64,000 nt of DNA from Viola odorata (GCA_963691705.1 OY829540.1:72774367-72838366); one strand, 5' to 3'. Positions 23,074-36,543 are shown, counted from the stretch's first letter. Notes: a model not told the origin generated them from the sequence alone. A program made the numbers and translations.

Positions 23074-24175
23074 AGAAGTAAGTTGACAAGTTGGTTAAAT
23101 TAACCGAACCAATTTGCTATCCAAATTTTTTACTCCTCTCAGGAGTTTATAACTATGGCTACAGCAGCTGGCCTGCAGGGCAAGTTGGGTGAGTGAGGTG
23201 AGGGCCTGAGGGGTAGGGGGCTAGATTGAGAAAATGAGAGTGATAAAAATAATAACAGGCACAATTTCCAAGGCATCCCTTGGAGTCAGTAGAGAGTTTA
23301 ATTCCGTACAGAGTCAGTCTGTCACTGGTTAGTTCGACAGAATTTGGGATTTTCCCCATAAATAGGACCCCAATCCCATTATCCTCCCTTCATCTTCACC
23401 GCAATTACTAATTTGACACAAATACTCTCGATCAGTACGCATACTCCTAGTAATAATGTTTAGTAGTCGTGATTACTCGACTGTTCGTATTAATTATTGT
23501 CTTTTTACTTTACTCTTTTCATTTTTGGATATTTTCTCTGCCGTTCCAGCATATTTTTAATTATTGTCATACTATCAGGTTGTCAAATCTTTATACTATT
23601 ATAGAACCGACCCAAGAATTAATTGAGATTTTGAATTGATGGGTGGATCAAGAATGGATTGAATTCATATATTGCTGGGTTGAATGAGGAATTTAATTCA
23701 TTAGTCATTGATGGGCGAATATGCATTAGGGGCCGGGTGCCTGCCTTGTCATGTCAAGGACATTGAAGAGAATGTGCGGATGCGATGGCTGCAAGTAATG
23801 GCTGTGTTGTGGTGTTCATTTTTGCAATGAAAAGAGGAATGGTGTAGGCCATGAGTTATAATGACAATGCATTCGTTGGTCGGAATATATTCAATAGGGG
23901 ATAGACATATATAATGCCGTGGACGAAGATTAAACAGTAGAAATGGTCAGCATTGGATGACCTCTAAGTGGAAATCACATGACAATTTAGTTTAGTTACA
24001 AAGCCAAAATGTCTATTTTTCTCTTAATAGTTGAGAAATCAAATGATCGATATGAGTAATTCGATATATTTTTTAAAATATCTGTGATTCAGACTTGAAA
24101 TAATACGAAGTAGGTTTATAGATAATTATTTCAATCGTTTCGATCTACAAGAATGCTGGTGTAAATAACTTCTTA
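23074..24175. other. Gene-free spacer with a promoter-like patch
   Basis: No gene is supported. At 23356-23366 the sequence CCATAAATAGG resembles a TATA box and is followed by CT-rich sequence, but no open frame or recognisable hairpin follows. The 66-codon frame on the minus strand at 23159-23359 has no domain. Confidence 0.4.
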
Positions 24176-27170
24176 TTTTTTTAAATATGCAGAGATATTA
24201 TTAAGAGGAGTTGCCATGAAGATCATGGCAAAACCAGCAGAGAAACCAGCAGCTGCTCACGACACACACCACGAGCTAACTAAAACAAGGCCCAACCAAA
24301 ACACCTCAATGCAACAACCAGCCCCACCATTACTGACAACGAAAGCAACGTAAACACACACAGAATTACAGACAGATCCACGAATGCCAGCCACACGCAG
24401 AGAAAACAACACAGAAAAAACTGTCAAGTATCCTCATTATAACGTCCAAGGATCCAGACAGAAGACTGCATCATATCAGTCAAGTTGTACGCAAAAGAAT
24501 GATCTTTGCTCTTCAACCACCAATGTCATAGGGAAAATATCTTCTGAATACACTCGAGCTCCGAAAACTCCCTCTGTCTAAACACCATCTCATTCCGCTG
24601 CTTCCACATAGACCATATAATCGTAAAGAACAGAGTAGTCCACATCTCCCCAGAATGCTTGCCATAAGATGGCTTAATATTCACCCAGGACTGCCAAAGA
24701 ACAACTAGATTTCGAGGCTGACACCACTTCACCCGAAGCCACCGCATAAAGAAATCCCACACTCCTCTAGTTGTCTCGCACTGAAGGAAGAGATGGTTGA
24801 CATCCTCCGAACCCCTTCGACACATGGGGCAAAAATTCATACTCTCCGGGATCATGTTACGACTCACAAGAAACTTCCTGGTAACAATTCTTTCCCTAAG
24901 CGATAACCATAGGAAAAACTCCACCCGAAACGGTACCAAACCCGTCTAGCAAGAGCGCAACAGAGGTATGTGATTGAATCTCATCTCTTCCCAACACTTA
25001 TATCTTGAATGCACCGTGTAAATCCCAGTTCTGTCCAAATCCCACCGCAGCTCACTTTGCTGGTTCCTTGGTTCCCCCTGCTAGGAATCAGGAGACGATC
25101 ACACAGATTCATCCACTCCTCAACTTCCCAGTCGAATAGCCCTCGTCTCCACTCTCCACGCCACCTCCATTCCTCCTCCCTCCATTCACCGAACTCCTTA
25201 ACCATCCCTTCCTGGTTACTAGACAGATGGTACAACCTAGGGTGCAACAGAGCTAAAGGCTGTCTACCCACCCACAAATCCCACAAGAAACGGATGGTTT
25301 CCCCCTCTCTAACAGACATTGACAAATGATCAGTCCAAACTTCAAAGAAATCACTCCCCCTCCCGCACACTCCCAAAATATCCTTCCAAATTGGAGATAT
25401 ACCAGTCTCCCTCATCCGCCACAAATCCCCTGCTGAACTAATACCATACTATTTTCGAATAATCTCAGCTCACATCTTCCGACTACCATTGATCAACTCC
25501 CAAACCCACTTAAATAACAGCGTCACGTTGCGCTCCTGAAGCCTCCCAATTCCCAATCCTCCAAGAGCCGTCGAACGCGTTACCTCCTCCCACTTCACCT
25601 TATGCAAACCCTTTTTGTCTTCCTTACCACTCCATAAGAAGCGACGCATCACCTCTTCACATTGTTTCAAAACCTTTGCAGGCATCCGGTAAATGGACAT
25701 ATTATAAATGGGTATACTAGTGAGCGTAGATTTAATCAAAGTCACCCGACCTCTCACTGAAAGGAGGTGACCCTTCCAAGTAGCTAACTTATTCCTCAAT
25801 TTTTGAACTAGAAATTGCCAACCCGAAATCCTTTTCCTACTAAAACCCACCAATGACCCTAGATACTTGAACGAGAGAGCTTCATACTTACAGCCAGCCC
25901 GATTAGCCAAAATGGACCCGATTTGGTCACTAATATTAACTCCGACAAGGGTACTTTTGTGGAAATTCACCCTAAGACCGGAATACGCGTCAAACCACCT
26001 CAAAATACCCTTCACTCCCTGGATTTCCTCCTCCTTATTGTTCACAAAAATCAAGGTATCATCAGCAAATTGGAGATGACTCAGGTTCCACCCAGTACCA
26101 GGATTACCTATTCCTCGCAGGATCCCCACCTCCTCAGCTCTGACAAACAACCTATGAAGCCCCTCCGCCGCTATGTTGAATAGAAAAGGAGACATAGAGC
26201 ACCCCTGACGTAATCCCCTTCCCACTTCAAACTGTTCCAAAGGGGCCCCGTTAATCAGAATAGACACCTTGTTCGTGCTAATACACTGACGAATCCAACC
26301 CCTCCACTTTACGCCAAACCCCATAATATGCATAACGTCGTCTAAATAATCCCATTCAATGGAATCATAGGCCTTCTCGAAATTCAACTTAAAAAGCAAC
26401 CCCTGTTGCTTACTATTCTGCAAGTGGTGAACTACCTCATTAGCGGTCATAACACAATTCAAGGTATGACGCCCCTTGATAAAGCCATACTGGGTCTCGC
26501 TAATCACTGACTTAATCACCTCACTGAGCCGTTTTGCCATAATTTTGGACACCACCTTGTAAAAACTACTAACCAAGCTAATCGGATGAAAATCTTTGAA
26601 CCGCTTAGCTTTAGTAATCTTAGGAATGAGCGTTAGAAACGATGAATTTGCCCCCGCCGGAAACTTCCCTTTCTTGAAAAATTCCTGAATCAACCTAGCA
26701 AAGTCCCCCCTATGATGTCCCACGCCTTCTGCAAGAAACGAAGGGAAAAGCCATCAGGGCCAAGAGATTTCTGCCCATCACAACCCTTCACCGCCTCCCA
26801 CACTTCGGATCGCGTCACCTCTTTTTCTAAACCTTCTACCTCCGCCGGACTCAACTTAGAGAAACCCAAATCTTGAATCTTTGGCCTAATCTAGTTGACC
26901 GCCTGGAAGAAAGCCCCGTAGTACTGGGTTGTCGCTCTTTTAATTTCCATTGGGGTTTGGACAATCGAGTTAGATGAAATAATTTCCCTAATGGTGTTCT
27001 TCCTCGAAATTATTTTAGCCATCCTATGAAAATAGGCCGTATTCCGATCCCCGTAAACATTCCACTTCACTCTATTTTTTTGCTGCCAATAACTGGCGTC
27101 ACCAAAATGCTTGTCAATGGTATATATCACGGTGACGGACCTGTTTGGTTGATGTATACCAAACAATTAG
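24176..27170 (-). mobile_element. Decayed, 5'-truncated L1-type LINE
   Basis: It lies in the opposite orientation to the first LINE. The 3' end on the minus strand has the tail-like end ATATTTAAAAAAA near 24176. The 5' end stops within the linker between endonuclease and RT near 27130-27170, so all of ORF1 and the endonuclease are gone. CTTATTTTTTT occurs at both ends (24172-24182 and 27175-27185), but it overlaps the A-tail and is only a weak target-duplication candidate. Confidence 0.85.
24526..27166 (-). pseudogene. LINE ORF2 remnant: linker, reverse transcriptase, zf-RVT
   Basis: Fragments in order on the minus strand are: linker 27166-26891 (WNVYGDRNTAYFHRMAK), RT 26723-25470, C-terminal region 25424-24981 and zinc knuckle 24939-24526 (CPMCRRGSEDVNHLFLQC). 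They sit in three different frames, with a frameshift near 26720 where LRFLQKAWDIIGG breaks off. In RT motif A the catalytic Asp is changed to Asn (LNFEKAYDSIEW, codon 26384-26382), while FADD is intact. Even with its frames intact it would lack polymerase activity. Confidence 0.92.
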
Positions 27171-27185
27171 CAAACTTATTTTTTT

Positions 27186-28581
27186 GTTGGTGAACATTTT
27201 GGCCCCATCTCTTAAAATTGTATCATGATAACAATTTTTCCATTAATGGTTATGGCAATGATCAAGAAAGCTGAGAGAGACTGAGATGGTAAAATTACTT
27301 AGTATAGTACTATACACTACTATTGATTACAAAATCTATATGACTTAAAAGTCCATATATACCGCGAGAAATTAAAGGACACGATTTAATTTGAGAAATG
27401 TTATGGTGAAGATATAATTCTATATTGAGTCCTTTGATAATTTTATCACTGTCAATGAGTATGTAGTTTATCAATTATTTTATTAATTGTAAGAATATAA
27501 GTAAAGTCTCCGATTCCTATTTAATCTCCACCTATAAAAAATATTTAAAAAGTCCGTTACTTAAAAATACCTTTTCCTCCTTCCTTCCACGCATAGGTTT
27601 TCTTGGAGGAGTGATGGAGCAACATATACTATAATTAAAATACTTATTTTGTTGAAATTTAAGTAATTAACACTATATATATTACCGTGTATAATTGTAA
27701 TGATTAATGGAAAGATTAAGTAGAAAAGTAGAAGTAATCATGAAGCGAAGAAAGAAGGAGGAGGAGGTACTTTTCACAACATGGGGAAAGAAAATCTATA
27801 GATTTCTCTTCGTATCGTAGTCGGCAGAGGCACTAACGGTATTGCTTTCACTTTTTTTTATAAAAAAGATGAGGTTTTCTTTGACTCGGATGCTTGTACA
27901 CAAAATCTTATTGTGACATAAAACTTATTTATATACGAATAATCATGGTTATTAAACTTTCGATTTAATACTTATAATCTTACGAGTTTATAATATTATT
28001 TTGTCAAATAAACGAAAAATAACTAATTAACAATGAGCGGACTAGACTAAACTTGGGTCTAGTTCTTTGAAGCGCAATCAAATTCTGTTGCCTATTGGAG
28101 TTTGGGTCGGCTAAACTCTTTTAAGAAAATAAAACATTTTACTTTTATAATTGTTTTTTTAAGGTATACATTTTACAAGTAGTAAAAGTATAAAAATAAA
28201 TGAGAGAAATATTTTGTTGGCAAAAATGAATAATAAAAAATCTAAATTAAATGTAAAATTAATTTTGAATAAATATTAAATATCTTTAATGGATTTGAGC
28301 CGGTTCGAGCTTCAAAATAAAAAATCCAAGTTTGGAAAGATGCATTATCTTGGGCAACCCTATTATTGTCAAACAACCCACATAATAATCAGTTCTACGT
28401 ATAACTATTTTATTAGTTCGATGATATACTAGAGTAATACTACAATATTCTCCAAAAGGACAGAGGGTTAGTGGTTGTAGTTACTCTTCAGTCAAGGTTT
28501 TGCTTTTTTTCTCATGGCTTCAGGGAGAGCAGGTGACGTTTGTCTGCATATATACACATCCCACGTTCCCTTCTGAGCTGC
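27186..28581. other. Gene-free AT-rich spacer ahead of MIR390
   Basis: No open frame or element was recognised. The last few hundred bases should include the MIR390 upstream region. Confidence 0.6.
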
Positions 28582-28589
28582 TATAAATA
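28582..28589 (+). promoter_or_regulatory. TATA box of MIR390
   Basis: TATAAATA in the context GCTGCTATAAATACTCCTGC, about 160 bases upstream of the hairpin. This is the usual distance for a plant RNA polymerase II miRNA promoter with a short leader. The transcription start would be expected near 28612-28620. Confidence 0.7.
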
Positions 28590-28728
28590 CTCCTGCTTTC
28601 CATTAAACTTTCCCCCACCATTTCCAAATACTTACAAGCCAATTATAGCTAACCAACTTGAGTCCTTGTTTTATAAGGTTTGCCCACCATTGAAGGTTTT
28701 TTATGAGCTTTGTGTGCTAAAAGTATGG

Positions 28729-28837
28729 AAGAATCTGTTAAGCTCAGGAGGGATAGCGCCATACGGAACATGATCGACATATCATACCTCTTCTTTCCCC
28801 CGTATCGCGCTATCCATCCTGAGTTTTACTGCTTCTT
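28729..28837 (+). ncRNA. MIR390: miR390 precursor hairpin
   Basis: The mature 21-mer occupies 28740-28760 and begins AAGCTCAGGAGGGATAGC, identical to the conserved plant miR390. The partner strand miR390* is at 28808-28828 (starts CGCTATCCATCCTGAGT). The two arms pair almost fully from 28729 to 28837, with a loop at about 28767-28800. miR390 loads into AGO7 and cuts or binds TAS3 transcripts to start tasiR-ARF production, which limits ARF3/ARF4 in auxin response and leaf polarity (established knowledge). The short open frames overlapping it (28540-28773, 28710-28913) are incidental to the primary transcript. Confidence 0.97.
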
Positions 28838-29669
28838 TTTACTCTCTTTTCTCTTTAGATTTTCTTGCCTTTCATGCAAGACTAAAATTATTAGAATACA
28901 GCAGACCTCATGAACCATAATGCACTTATCTACTGCAGCTTCAGAATGGTGAGATTTACATCTACTGGTTACTTTGTTCTTTGTCTTATCATTCTTATTC
29001 TTCCATGTATCTTATACTTTGATTTTATTATAATAATGACGATCGGTGTTCAAACCTGAGCACTAAAATTGGTACTACTGATGATTTTTTATGAAAAAAA
29101 TATTTATTATATATCTAGAAATATTTCAATAATGAAGAAAAAAGAAAGCAAAGGAAATGCTTATCACTAATACAGTTTCTGCCACTATTGATATTGCTAT
29201 ATACTGTTTATCCAACATTGCAAATACAGTAACATCTTTTCTTTTATTCTTTCTCAAACACATACTGGAGTAGTTGGTATTGGTAGTTGGTACAATTATA
29301 GATTATATAAATGTAGGTGGGTCCAACCTTAGTTGACATATTGAGCACGATAAGTCAACATTAATGTGCGAAATTATTTGTTTAACTTATGATTTCCTAG
29401 ATGATTAGTGATTATAGTGCTATTTTTTTCATTAGTTATGATTAGCTATGTTTTTTTAATTTTTATTTATAGAAATTAAAAGTTCAAACCAGATACATTC
29501 TTTCTATGAAATATAAAATTAATCTTCACTAAAAAAATTAAAAATAATCATAATTATTAAAAGAAAAAGAAATGTAGGAAATAGAAGTTGGTCTGGCCTG
29601 AAATTCGAGGTGAGGAACCGGTGATGTTACGTCGTTGACTATTTCACTTTGACCCAATCACCATTAATA
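28838..29669. other. Spacer downstream of MIR390
   Basis: Probably the tail of the primary miRNA transcript, then AT-rich DNA. Nothing else was recognised. Confidence 0.5.
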
Positions 29670-29925
29670 CTCCCTCCCGTACTTTTTAACCGTCACTTTA
29701 AAATAGTAGCAAATTTAACGATAATTTTTTATTTTATTTTATTTTATATTGTTTCATTTTTACTCCTATTTTTTACTCAAATTACCATACTATCATTAAA
29801 TTGGGTTAATATATAATTTTTTTTGTCATTTGTACAAAATATATACTTTGGAAAAGATAAAATGACAAATATTATGAACAGTAAAAATTCATAGAAAAGC
29901 GACAGTTAAAAAGTTCGAGAAGGAG
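29670..29925. mobile_element. Stowaway-type MITE, 256 bp
   Basis: The termini are CTCCCTCCCGTACTTTTTAA and inverted AAAAAGTTCGAGAAGGAG, with TA on each side (29668-29669, 29926-29927). The inside is AT-rich and non-coding. It differs in sequence from the 260-bp pair elsewhere in the window. Confidence 0.85.
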
Positions 29926-29927
29926 TA

Positions 29928-31627
29928 CCATATAATATCTTCTCTGATACTTATGGTATTTTTTTTCCCATTTCTCAGGTAACTGTACTTCCACGCTTCT
30001 TCTCTAGCTTCCACTAAAAAAAACTGTTTTTTTATTCGTCCTTATTTTTAGCATTTTGGATTGTATTTTCAAATGTATATTATTGTAAATATGGAGTTAT
30101 ATAAATAAATTATATAGTGGTACATGCTAAAAGATTTTCAAATGTAATGCTCGAATGAAATTAATTTTAATAAAGAAAATATATACATAAAGATCAGAAA
30201 TAGAACACGAATAAAAAAAAAATTATTAAACAATTAAATAATGAAAATAATATTATCTTCTTAATATGTGATTAACGCGAATAATTTTAAATCATTAATT
30301 TTAATTAAGAAATCGTTATACGGTGAAATTATGAAATTATGTCACTTAGTGGTACATTTTTTTAAAAAATTTTCTTTTTGGTCTAATGCATGATTATTCT
30401 TTCCTTCCACCGGTGGGAGTGGCATGGACATTAAATATTGGTTTATTATTATTATTATTTTTACAGTAAGGAATTAATGCAATCCGTCTCGTAAATAGAT
30501 CGCAGGCGGTGGGCATTACATACTACTGGCTCTGGCTCGACTGGAAAAACGTGTAGCCGTAAAAGAATTTATTGAGCAGTGACAGCGCGAGGCAGCCCAG
30601 ATCGAGAGAGAACTTGTAGGGGCCGCAGTTTAGCATAAAACCCTCAATTTGCACAACCTTTTTTCATGGATATGTAGCCTGAATTTTAGTTGATTTATAT
30701 TTTATATCTTTATATATTTATTGGATTAATCAATTATATGTTTTCTTATGTTTGTGTGATGATTCTTATTTTATGTAGTTCGAGACCTTTTCTTCGTTTG
30801 AAAGTTTTTCTTTTGATGGGTCAATGCTCTGAAATCTTTATCACCCAAAAAAAATACAAGGCCGGTTTTGAGAGTATTCAGTAATTATAAATTGATGAAT
30901 TTCCTGAAGATTGATTTACAAAAATGATAAATTTAGGTAAGAATAAGTGTTTCAACTATTCCATAAATTTTGAAATTGTCAACATAAAACTTCAAATTTA
31001 TCATAATTTTATCTAATAATCAAAAAGTTTACGGTAAAACCTAAAATGAAATACAATTGGAAGAGTTTTATGATTTTCTTTATGGAAGCAAGGAGTTGCT
31101 TTAATTAGAACATGTAGTTTAATAGTTGCCGGTTAATGATAAAAAATCAATGGAAATTCGAAGCCGGGTCTCACCTCTTCTACTAAAAACAAGAAAAAAG
31201 GTTAAAAATAATATTTATTTTCACTTTTTATATTAACCGTTAGAGAGTATTTAAAAAGATATATTTTAAATAGGATCACCACAAATTCCACCACAGATCC
31301 AATTGATAAAAACTTCAACATGGTGACATTTTTTTAAATTGCATTTTTTTTTTTTATAAAAAAAATAGAAATGTAAGTTATGGGCTCGAATTATATCCGA
31401 ACGGTTGCACTAAGTTCACAATACATCGATCCAGAGTCATTTGGGCCGCATAACATTTGTTCTTTAGAATGGGCTCAAAGGCCCAAATTCAAGATTCCCA
31501 ACCAGAAGATTTTTTTGTTCTCCTAACGAGCGCGCGATCTATCCCTTGAAAAAGGAAAAGAAAACTAATTTTATGGCTCCAAATTGCACGCACACACTAA
31601 CGGACACGCCCTCACCAAAAATCAGAG
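29928..31627. other. Gene-free spacer upstream of DTX44
   Basis: AT-rich, with a less AT-rich patch at 30480-30640 that shows no open frame or hairpin I could recognise. The last few hundred bases should be the DTX44 promoter and 5' UTR. Confidence 0.55.
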
Positions 31628-34600
31628 ATGGCCGCCTTGGCTCTCTCACACCACAACCTTCTTACTCTGCATTCTTTCCAATCAACACTCACTTCTACTT
31701 ACCCAAGCTGCTCAGCTCGATTACCAACCACTCCGCCATCACCGTCTCAAAAAACCACCACCTCCTCCAAAATCTCGCCGTCGCCGAAGCCACAGAAAGA
31801 TACAAAACCGTCAGGCCAAAGTGCATCTTCCTCTACGTCTTCGTTTAGTCATCTTCACCGGTTCCTAAGGTGCGTTCTCGGCATCTGAATTAAGATTTCA
31901 ATTTTTTGTATAGCGCGTGTTGATTATTTGTTTGAATTTAGTGGTGGATTCAAGTTCGACGAGCTTGGATTGGAGATTTTATCAATTGCATTGCCTGCTG
32001 CTCTGTCTCTAACCGCTGATCCTACCGCGTCGCTGGTGGATACAGCGTTTGTTGGACATATAGGTGATTTTAATTTCATTTTGTTCTCTGTCGTAAATAA
32101 GAATGTAAGTAAAATTCATCGGAGCTTAATGATGCTGTTCTCATTGTAGGATCGGTTGAGCTGGCAGCGGTGGGAGTTTCTGTGTCGGTGTTTAATTTAG
32201 TGTCAAAATTATTTAATGTGCCGTTGCTTAATATCACAACTTCACTAGTTGCAGAAGAGCAATCATTCATTACCAAAGGCACCGATGAAGGTAAAATTAA
32301 CTAGTAAATATTTAATTTGTTGTGCGTTCTATTTATTCTGTTCAGTTACTGAGGGAGTTGTTGTTGTTGTTTTTGTGATTAAGATGGTGTAATTGAGAGA
32401 CAGGGGAAGCTAGTACTGCCATCAGTGTCGACTTCATTGGCGCTTGCTGCAAGTGTTGGCATCGTGGAAGCAGTTGCGCTCTTTCTTGGTTCGGGTTTCT
32501 TAATGAATATCATGGGTATACCTGTTGTACGTCGAGTGTATTTAGCTTTTCATTCTTTTCATTCTTTTGTCTTTCATATTTTGTTTGCCCATGGATCAAG
32601 AATGGAATGAGATTCTAAATTACTTCTAGCAATAAGATTTGCATATATTTTTCCATTCGCAAGCTTACAAAGCATGGATATAAGCATTGTCTTTCTGTAT
32701 ATAACTAAAGTTTTTGTTACATTTGACCTCTGAAATTGTTATCTTACAGGATTCACCAATGCGAGCGCCAGCTGAGAGTTTTCTTGCCTGGAGGGCTTTT
32801 GGTGCTCCACCTATCGTAATCGCACTTGCTGCACAAGGCGCTTTTCGTGGATTTAAAGATACGAAGACACCTTTATATGCCATTGGCAAGTATTTCAGTG
32901 CTTTTTTCTTTTTTCTATTTCTCGTTCATATTTAAACTGGAAATGGTTGTGTTCTCTATCTGTGTCTTTTATAGAGTGGTGTTTCTCAAAATTTTGGTAG
33001 TGAGTTCTTTGGAACAGAGGGTGCAAATTTATGTCGTATATCGGATGAGTTCATAGTTTCTGATGATACTTCCTACTTTTCTTGGTAGTAATTATTGATT
33101 CTGCTACCCTGTTGTTTGCTATGTATGTGATAAATGTGCTACCTGGATTTTCAGGTGCTGGTAACTTACTGAACGCAATACTGGATCCTTTATTAATATT
33201 TGTATTTGGTTTTGGCGTTGGTGGTGCTGCAGTTTCTACTGTGATTTCTGAGTATGTTAGTAATGTAATATTTATCTCCTTTGCACATGATATTAGTGGA
33301 CTTTGAAAACTGTGATTGAGATCTGTCTCTTGGTAACTTTTAATTTGACTATCCTTCTTCAGGTATCTGATTGTATTCATCCTCTTGTGGGAATTGAATA
33401 GCAAAGTGCTATTGATCTCTCCGAGCGTTGATGCGTCAAAAGTTACTCGCTATCTAACTTCTGGTACCTAACTTTCCTATTTTTGTATCTTCTGTTATCA
33501 CAGTTGGCTGATAGTTATGGAAAACAGTTCCAGGATAATGTGCCTAAACTAGATACACTAATGTCTGATTTGAACAGAGCGAAGTTAATGCAGCGTTGTA
33601 ATGTCATTAAGATCTGTATCAAAACTTGTTGGTTTATGATGAAAATTAAAATTTACACCTTAACTGAGTTGTAGAAGTATGTTTTGGCTTTAGAAACACA
33701 TTTTGCAATATGATGGTGTCTTCATCTTGTTTAGCGGCAAAGGTGCATGTTTGCGTCTTAAGGTGTGACATGATATGCTTCAACTTTTTAGCCAAACGTA
33801 ATATGATTACTTTATACCTGAAACACGGGACACTGCATATGAACTCCATGTCTTAAGAGACCTGTCTACTAGAGCTGTGAATTTTTATCTATATCCTAGA
33901 ATTTTTCAATTTCTTAATTTCCTGTGCATGAGACTTTTTTTTTTCTGTCCTTGAGTGGTCTTCTTTGATGCTGGATCAGCTATTCAAGCATGTTAACTAT
34001 ATTGAAGACTTGAGATGCTTGTCAACGTAAGTTAGGCTGAAAGAGATGAAGCGGGAAATTATATGCCACTTGTAGCGACACAATAAAACCTTTTGCGTTT
34101 TCCAATTTTCCCTACATTTTCTTTGTTAAATTTGCAGGTGGTCTCCTTATTGGGAGGACTATAGCAGTGCTGCTGACAATGACAATATCGACATCCATGG
34201 CAGCTAGGGAGGGGCCCATACCTATGGCTGGTCATCAAATTTGCATGCAAGTTTGGTTGGCTGTATCCTTGCTTAATGATGCTTTAGCCATTGCTGCTCA
34301 GGTATGATTCTAATTTTTTCCAGCCATACATAGGAAGGCAACTGTTAATTGTGTTTCTTGTCTTAGGGGGGAGCCTATTACTCATAGGTTTAAGTCATCT
34401 GGAATTCACAAAAAGGAAAAGGAAAAGGAAAAACCTAATGGAAATTGTTAGAGCTGCATCCATTACCCTCTTTCGAGTCAAGAACTTTGTTGTTCTTTAG
34501 GCTCTCTGAACTATACAGTACACTCAGAAACATGATCAAAATAGCTAGGCCCTTTCATTTAAGTTCCTATCCTTATTGTCTTGATGTCGTTTTACAGGCT

Positions 34601-35747
34601 CTTTTGGCCGGTGATTACAGCCAAAGAAATTATGAACAAGCACGCCAAGTAATTTATAGAGTTCTACAGGTATATAATTACTAGTTGGGTTTCACTGTTT
34701 TTTAGTGGAGCAAAGCTGTAGCTTGATCAGTTCTATGATAACACTGGATTGCCTGTGCAGATTGGTTTAGGAACTGGAATTGCTTTGGGTATCATATTAT
34801 ACATTGGTTTCGGAAAAATTTCTAGCTTGTTCACTACAGATTCAGAAGTTCTGGGAATCGCTTGGTCTGGGATTTTGGTGAGAACTGCTCTTCCACTTTG
34901 TTCCTCTGAAATGTATACGTTTTCTGGTGGAAGCAGATTTACTAATAAAACTTTACAAATAGAGTCGCATATTGTTCAATGCAAATGCACGGCTAGGGCC
35001 TAACTTGCTGTAAGGAAAGTCCATGGGGTTAAGAATTTTATAGTGAATTCTAACAGTTTGTGTTTGATGACTGTTTGTTCTTGTCTTGGATTAAGTGCCT
35101 TCAACATACGTTTTTTACTCCAGAGTCAGCATTGACCTCAGTCATACAAACTGATCTCATTGTCGGGTTCACTCTTTCAGTTTGTTGCTGGTACTCAGCC
35201 CATAAATGCTATTGCCTTTGTGCTTGATGGGCTCTATTATGGCGTTTCAGACTTTGGCTATGCTGCATTCTCTATGGTTGGTTCTTGTCGCCATTATAAT
35301 AATATATCGATCTAATTACTGTCTTTTATCTCTTTTCTCATCTCTTACTGTAATGTGAAGGTGCTGGTTGCAGTGATCTCTTCTGGCTTCATCCTTGTGG
35401 CTGCTCCTGTATTTGGCCTTGCTGGAGTCTGGGCAGGGTTATTTCTTTTCATGACCTTGCGCGTTGTAGCTGGAATATGGAGGTAATTTTGGCATTTATG
35501 GTCATCATCATTTCATTCAATAAATTGTATGATCCTTGCAAATTGCATCACTCATCTAGTAGACTCAGTTTATGTGAATCATCCATTTTCATATCCGTTG
35601 AAACTGAATTGAGTAAGCGATGAGATCCACTGGAGAGATTCTTGTACATAGCACCAGTTTTCTGAAGTGTTTGTATTTTTCAGGCTGGCCAGGAAAACTG
35701 GACCATGGGAAATGGTGTTGGCAAAAATCGACCAGGAAGAGGAGTGA
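31628..35747 (+). CDS. DTX44: Plastid-targeted MATE transporter DTX44
   Basis: Thirteen exons: 31628-31869, 31942-32063, 32150-32290, 32384-32526, 32750-32885, 33155-33251, 33363-33463, 34138-34301, 34598-34669, 34761-34877, 35181-35276, 35361-35482, 35684-35747; 1617 nt, 538 aa (Arabidopsis DTX44 is about 520 aa). Residues 1 to about 75 are rich in Ser, Thr and Pro and look like a chloroplast transit peptide. The MATE core follows, with DPTASLVDTAFVGHIG, ELAAVGVSVSVFNLVSKLFN, PPIVIALAAQGAFRGFKDTK and QPINAIAFVLDGLYYGVSDF; twelve membrane spans are expected. MATE proteins are cation-coupled exporters; the substrate cannot be told from sequence. The fifth intron (32886-33154) starts with GCAAGT, not GT, and only this GC donor keeps the frame. 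Confidence 0.94.
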
Positions 35748-36543
35748 AGAAAACTGATTGGCAACTATACCAGGAATCGACGGATGTAGCATGAGGAAGT
35801 CCTCGATGAAAAACCGAGTGAGTGATATATCGACCTAGATGTTTGATGATCTGATTGTACTTTAGAGGCTAGCGAATTTCATTAGTAGAAGCTGCTTGTA
35901 GAGGTAAATAGGTTAATTTTAACTACAGGGTAAGGCAGGATTTCTGGGGGAAACTTTCTGCTCCCCCTTCCAAGTTTCTTTTAGGTAGACAAGCTCAGCA
36001 AAACTAGATTGACATAGTCTTTTCCCCTTTTTTGTTTATAGAAAACACTAGATTCATATAGTTAATTAACCCTAACCGTATCTAAATGTAAGTTACTTTT
36101 GTTTTCCCCTCCTCCTTCTGATTAAACTTTTGTATAATTTGAGTACAGTTATTTTTTTTCATTATACAGTTGCACATTTTAGGAGTAGATCAAAGCTCCT
36201 TGCACAATTTTTTTTACCATATTGCATGCATCTCAGTTAGAACTGTAGATGCATGCATATATTCAATTCATAGCTAATTCAAAAATTGTAATGAAAGTGG
36301 CTTTTGCTCCTCTATTTTTTAATGCTTGATAAGAGCAACATCATATTCAAAAGTCAATCGCTCATTAAAATAAGAACACTAGGTGGAGTTCCTTCATAAA
36401 AAATCTGTCGAAATCCATAAAAAAAGACTACTTTGATAGTGCCCTCTAGGACACCAAAAGCATACAGATTTTTCTTGAGAAAATCATATAGAAACTGAGA
36501 TGCTGGGAAAACTCTACCCTGTAATATTATAGATAACCCTAAT
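35748..36543. other. Spacer between convergent DTX44 and DREB2-type genes
   Basis: Probably the 3' UTRs of both genes. No further open frame or element was recognised. Confidence 0.6.

Noticed and set aside
23356..23366. CCATAAATAGG as promoter of an unannotated gene
   Set aside because: No open frame or miRNA-like foldback follows within several hundred bases.
24172..27185. CTTATTTTTTT as target duplication of the second LINE
   Set aside because: It overlaps the A-tail and is low complexity, so it is not accepted as proof of the insertion site.
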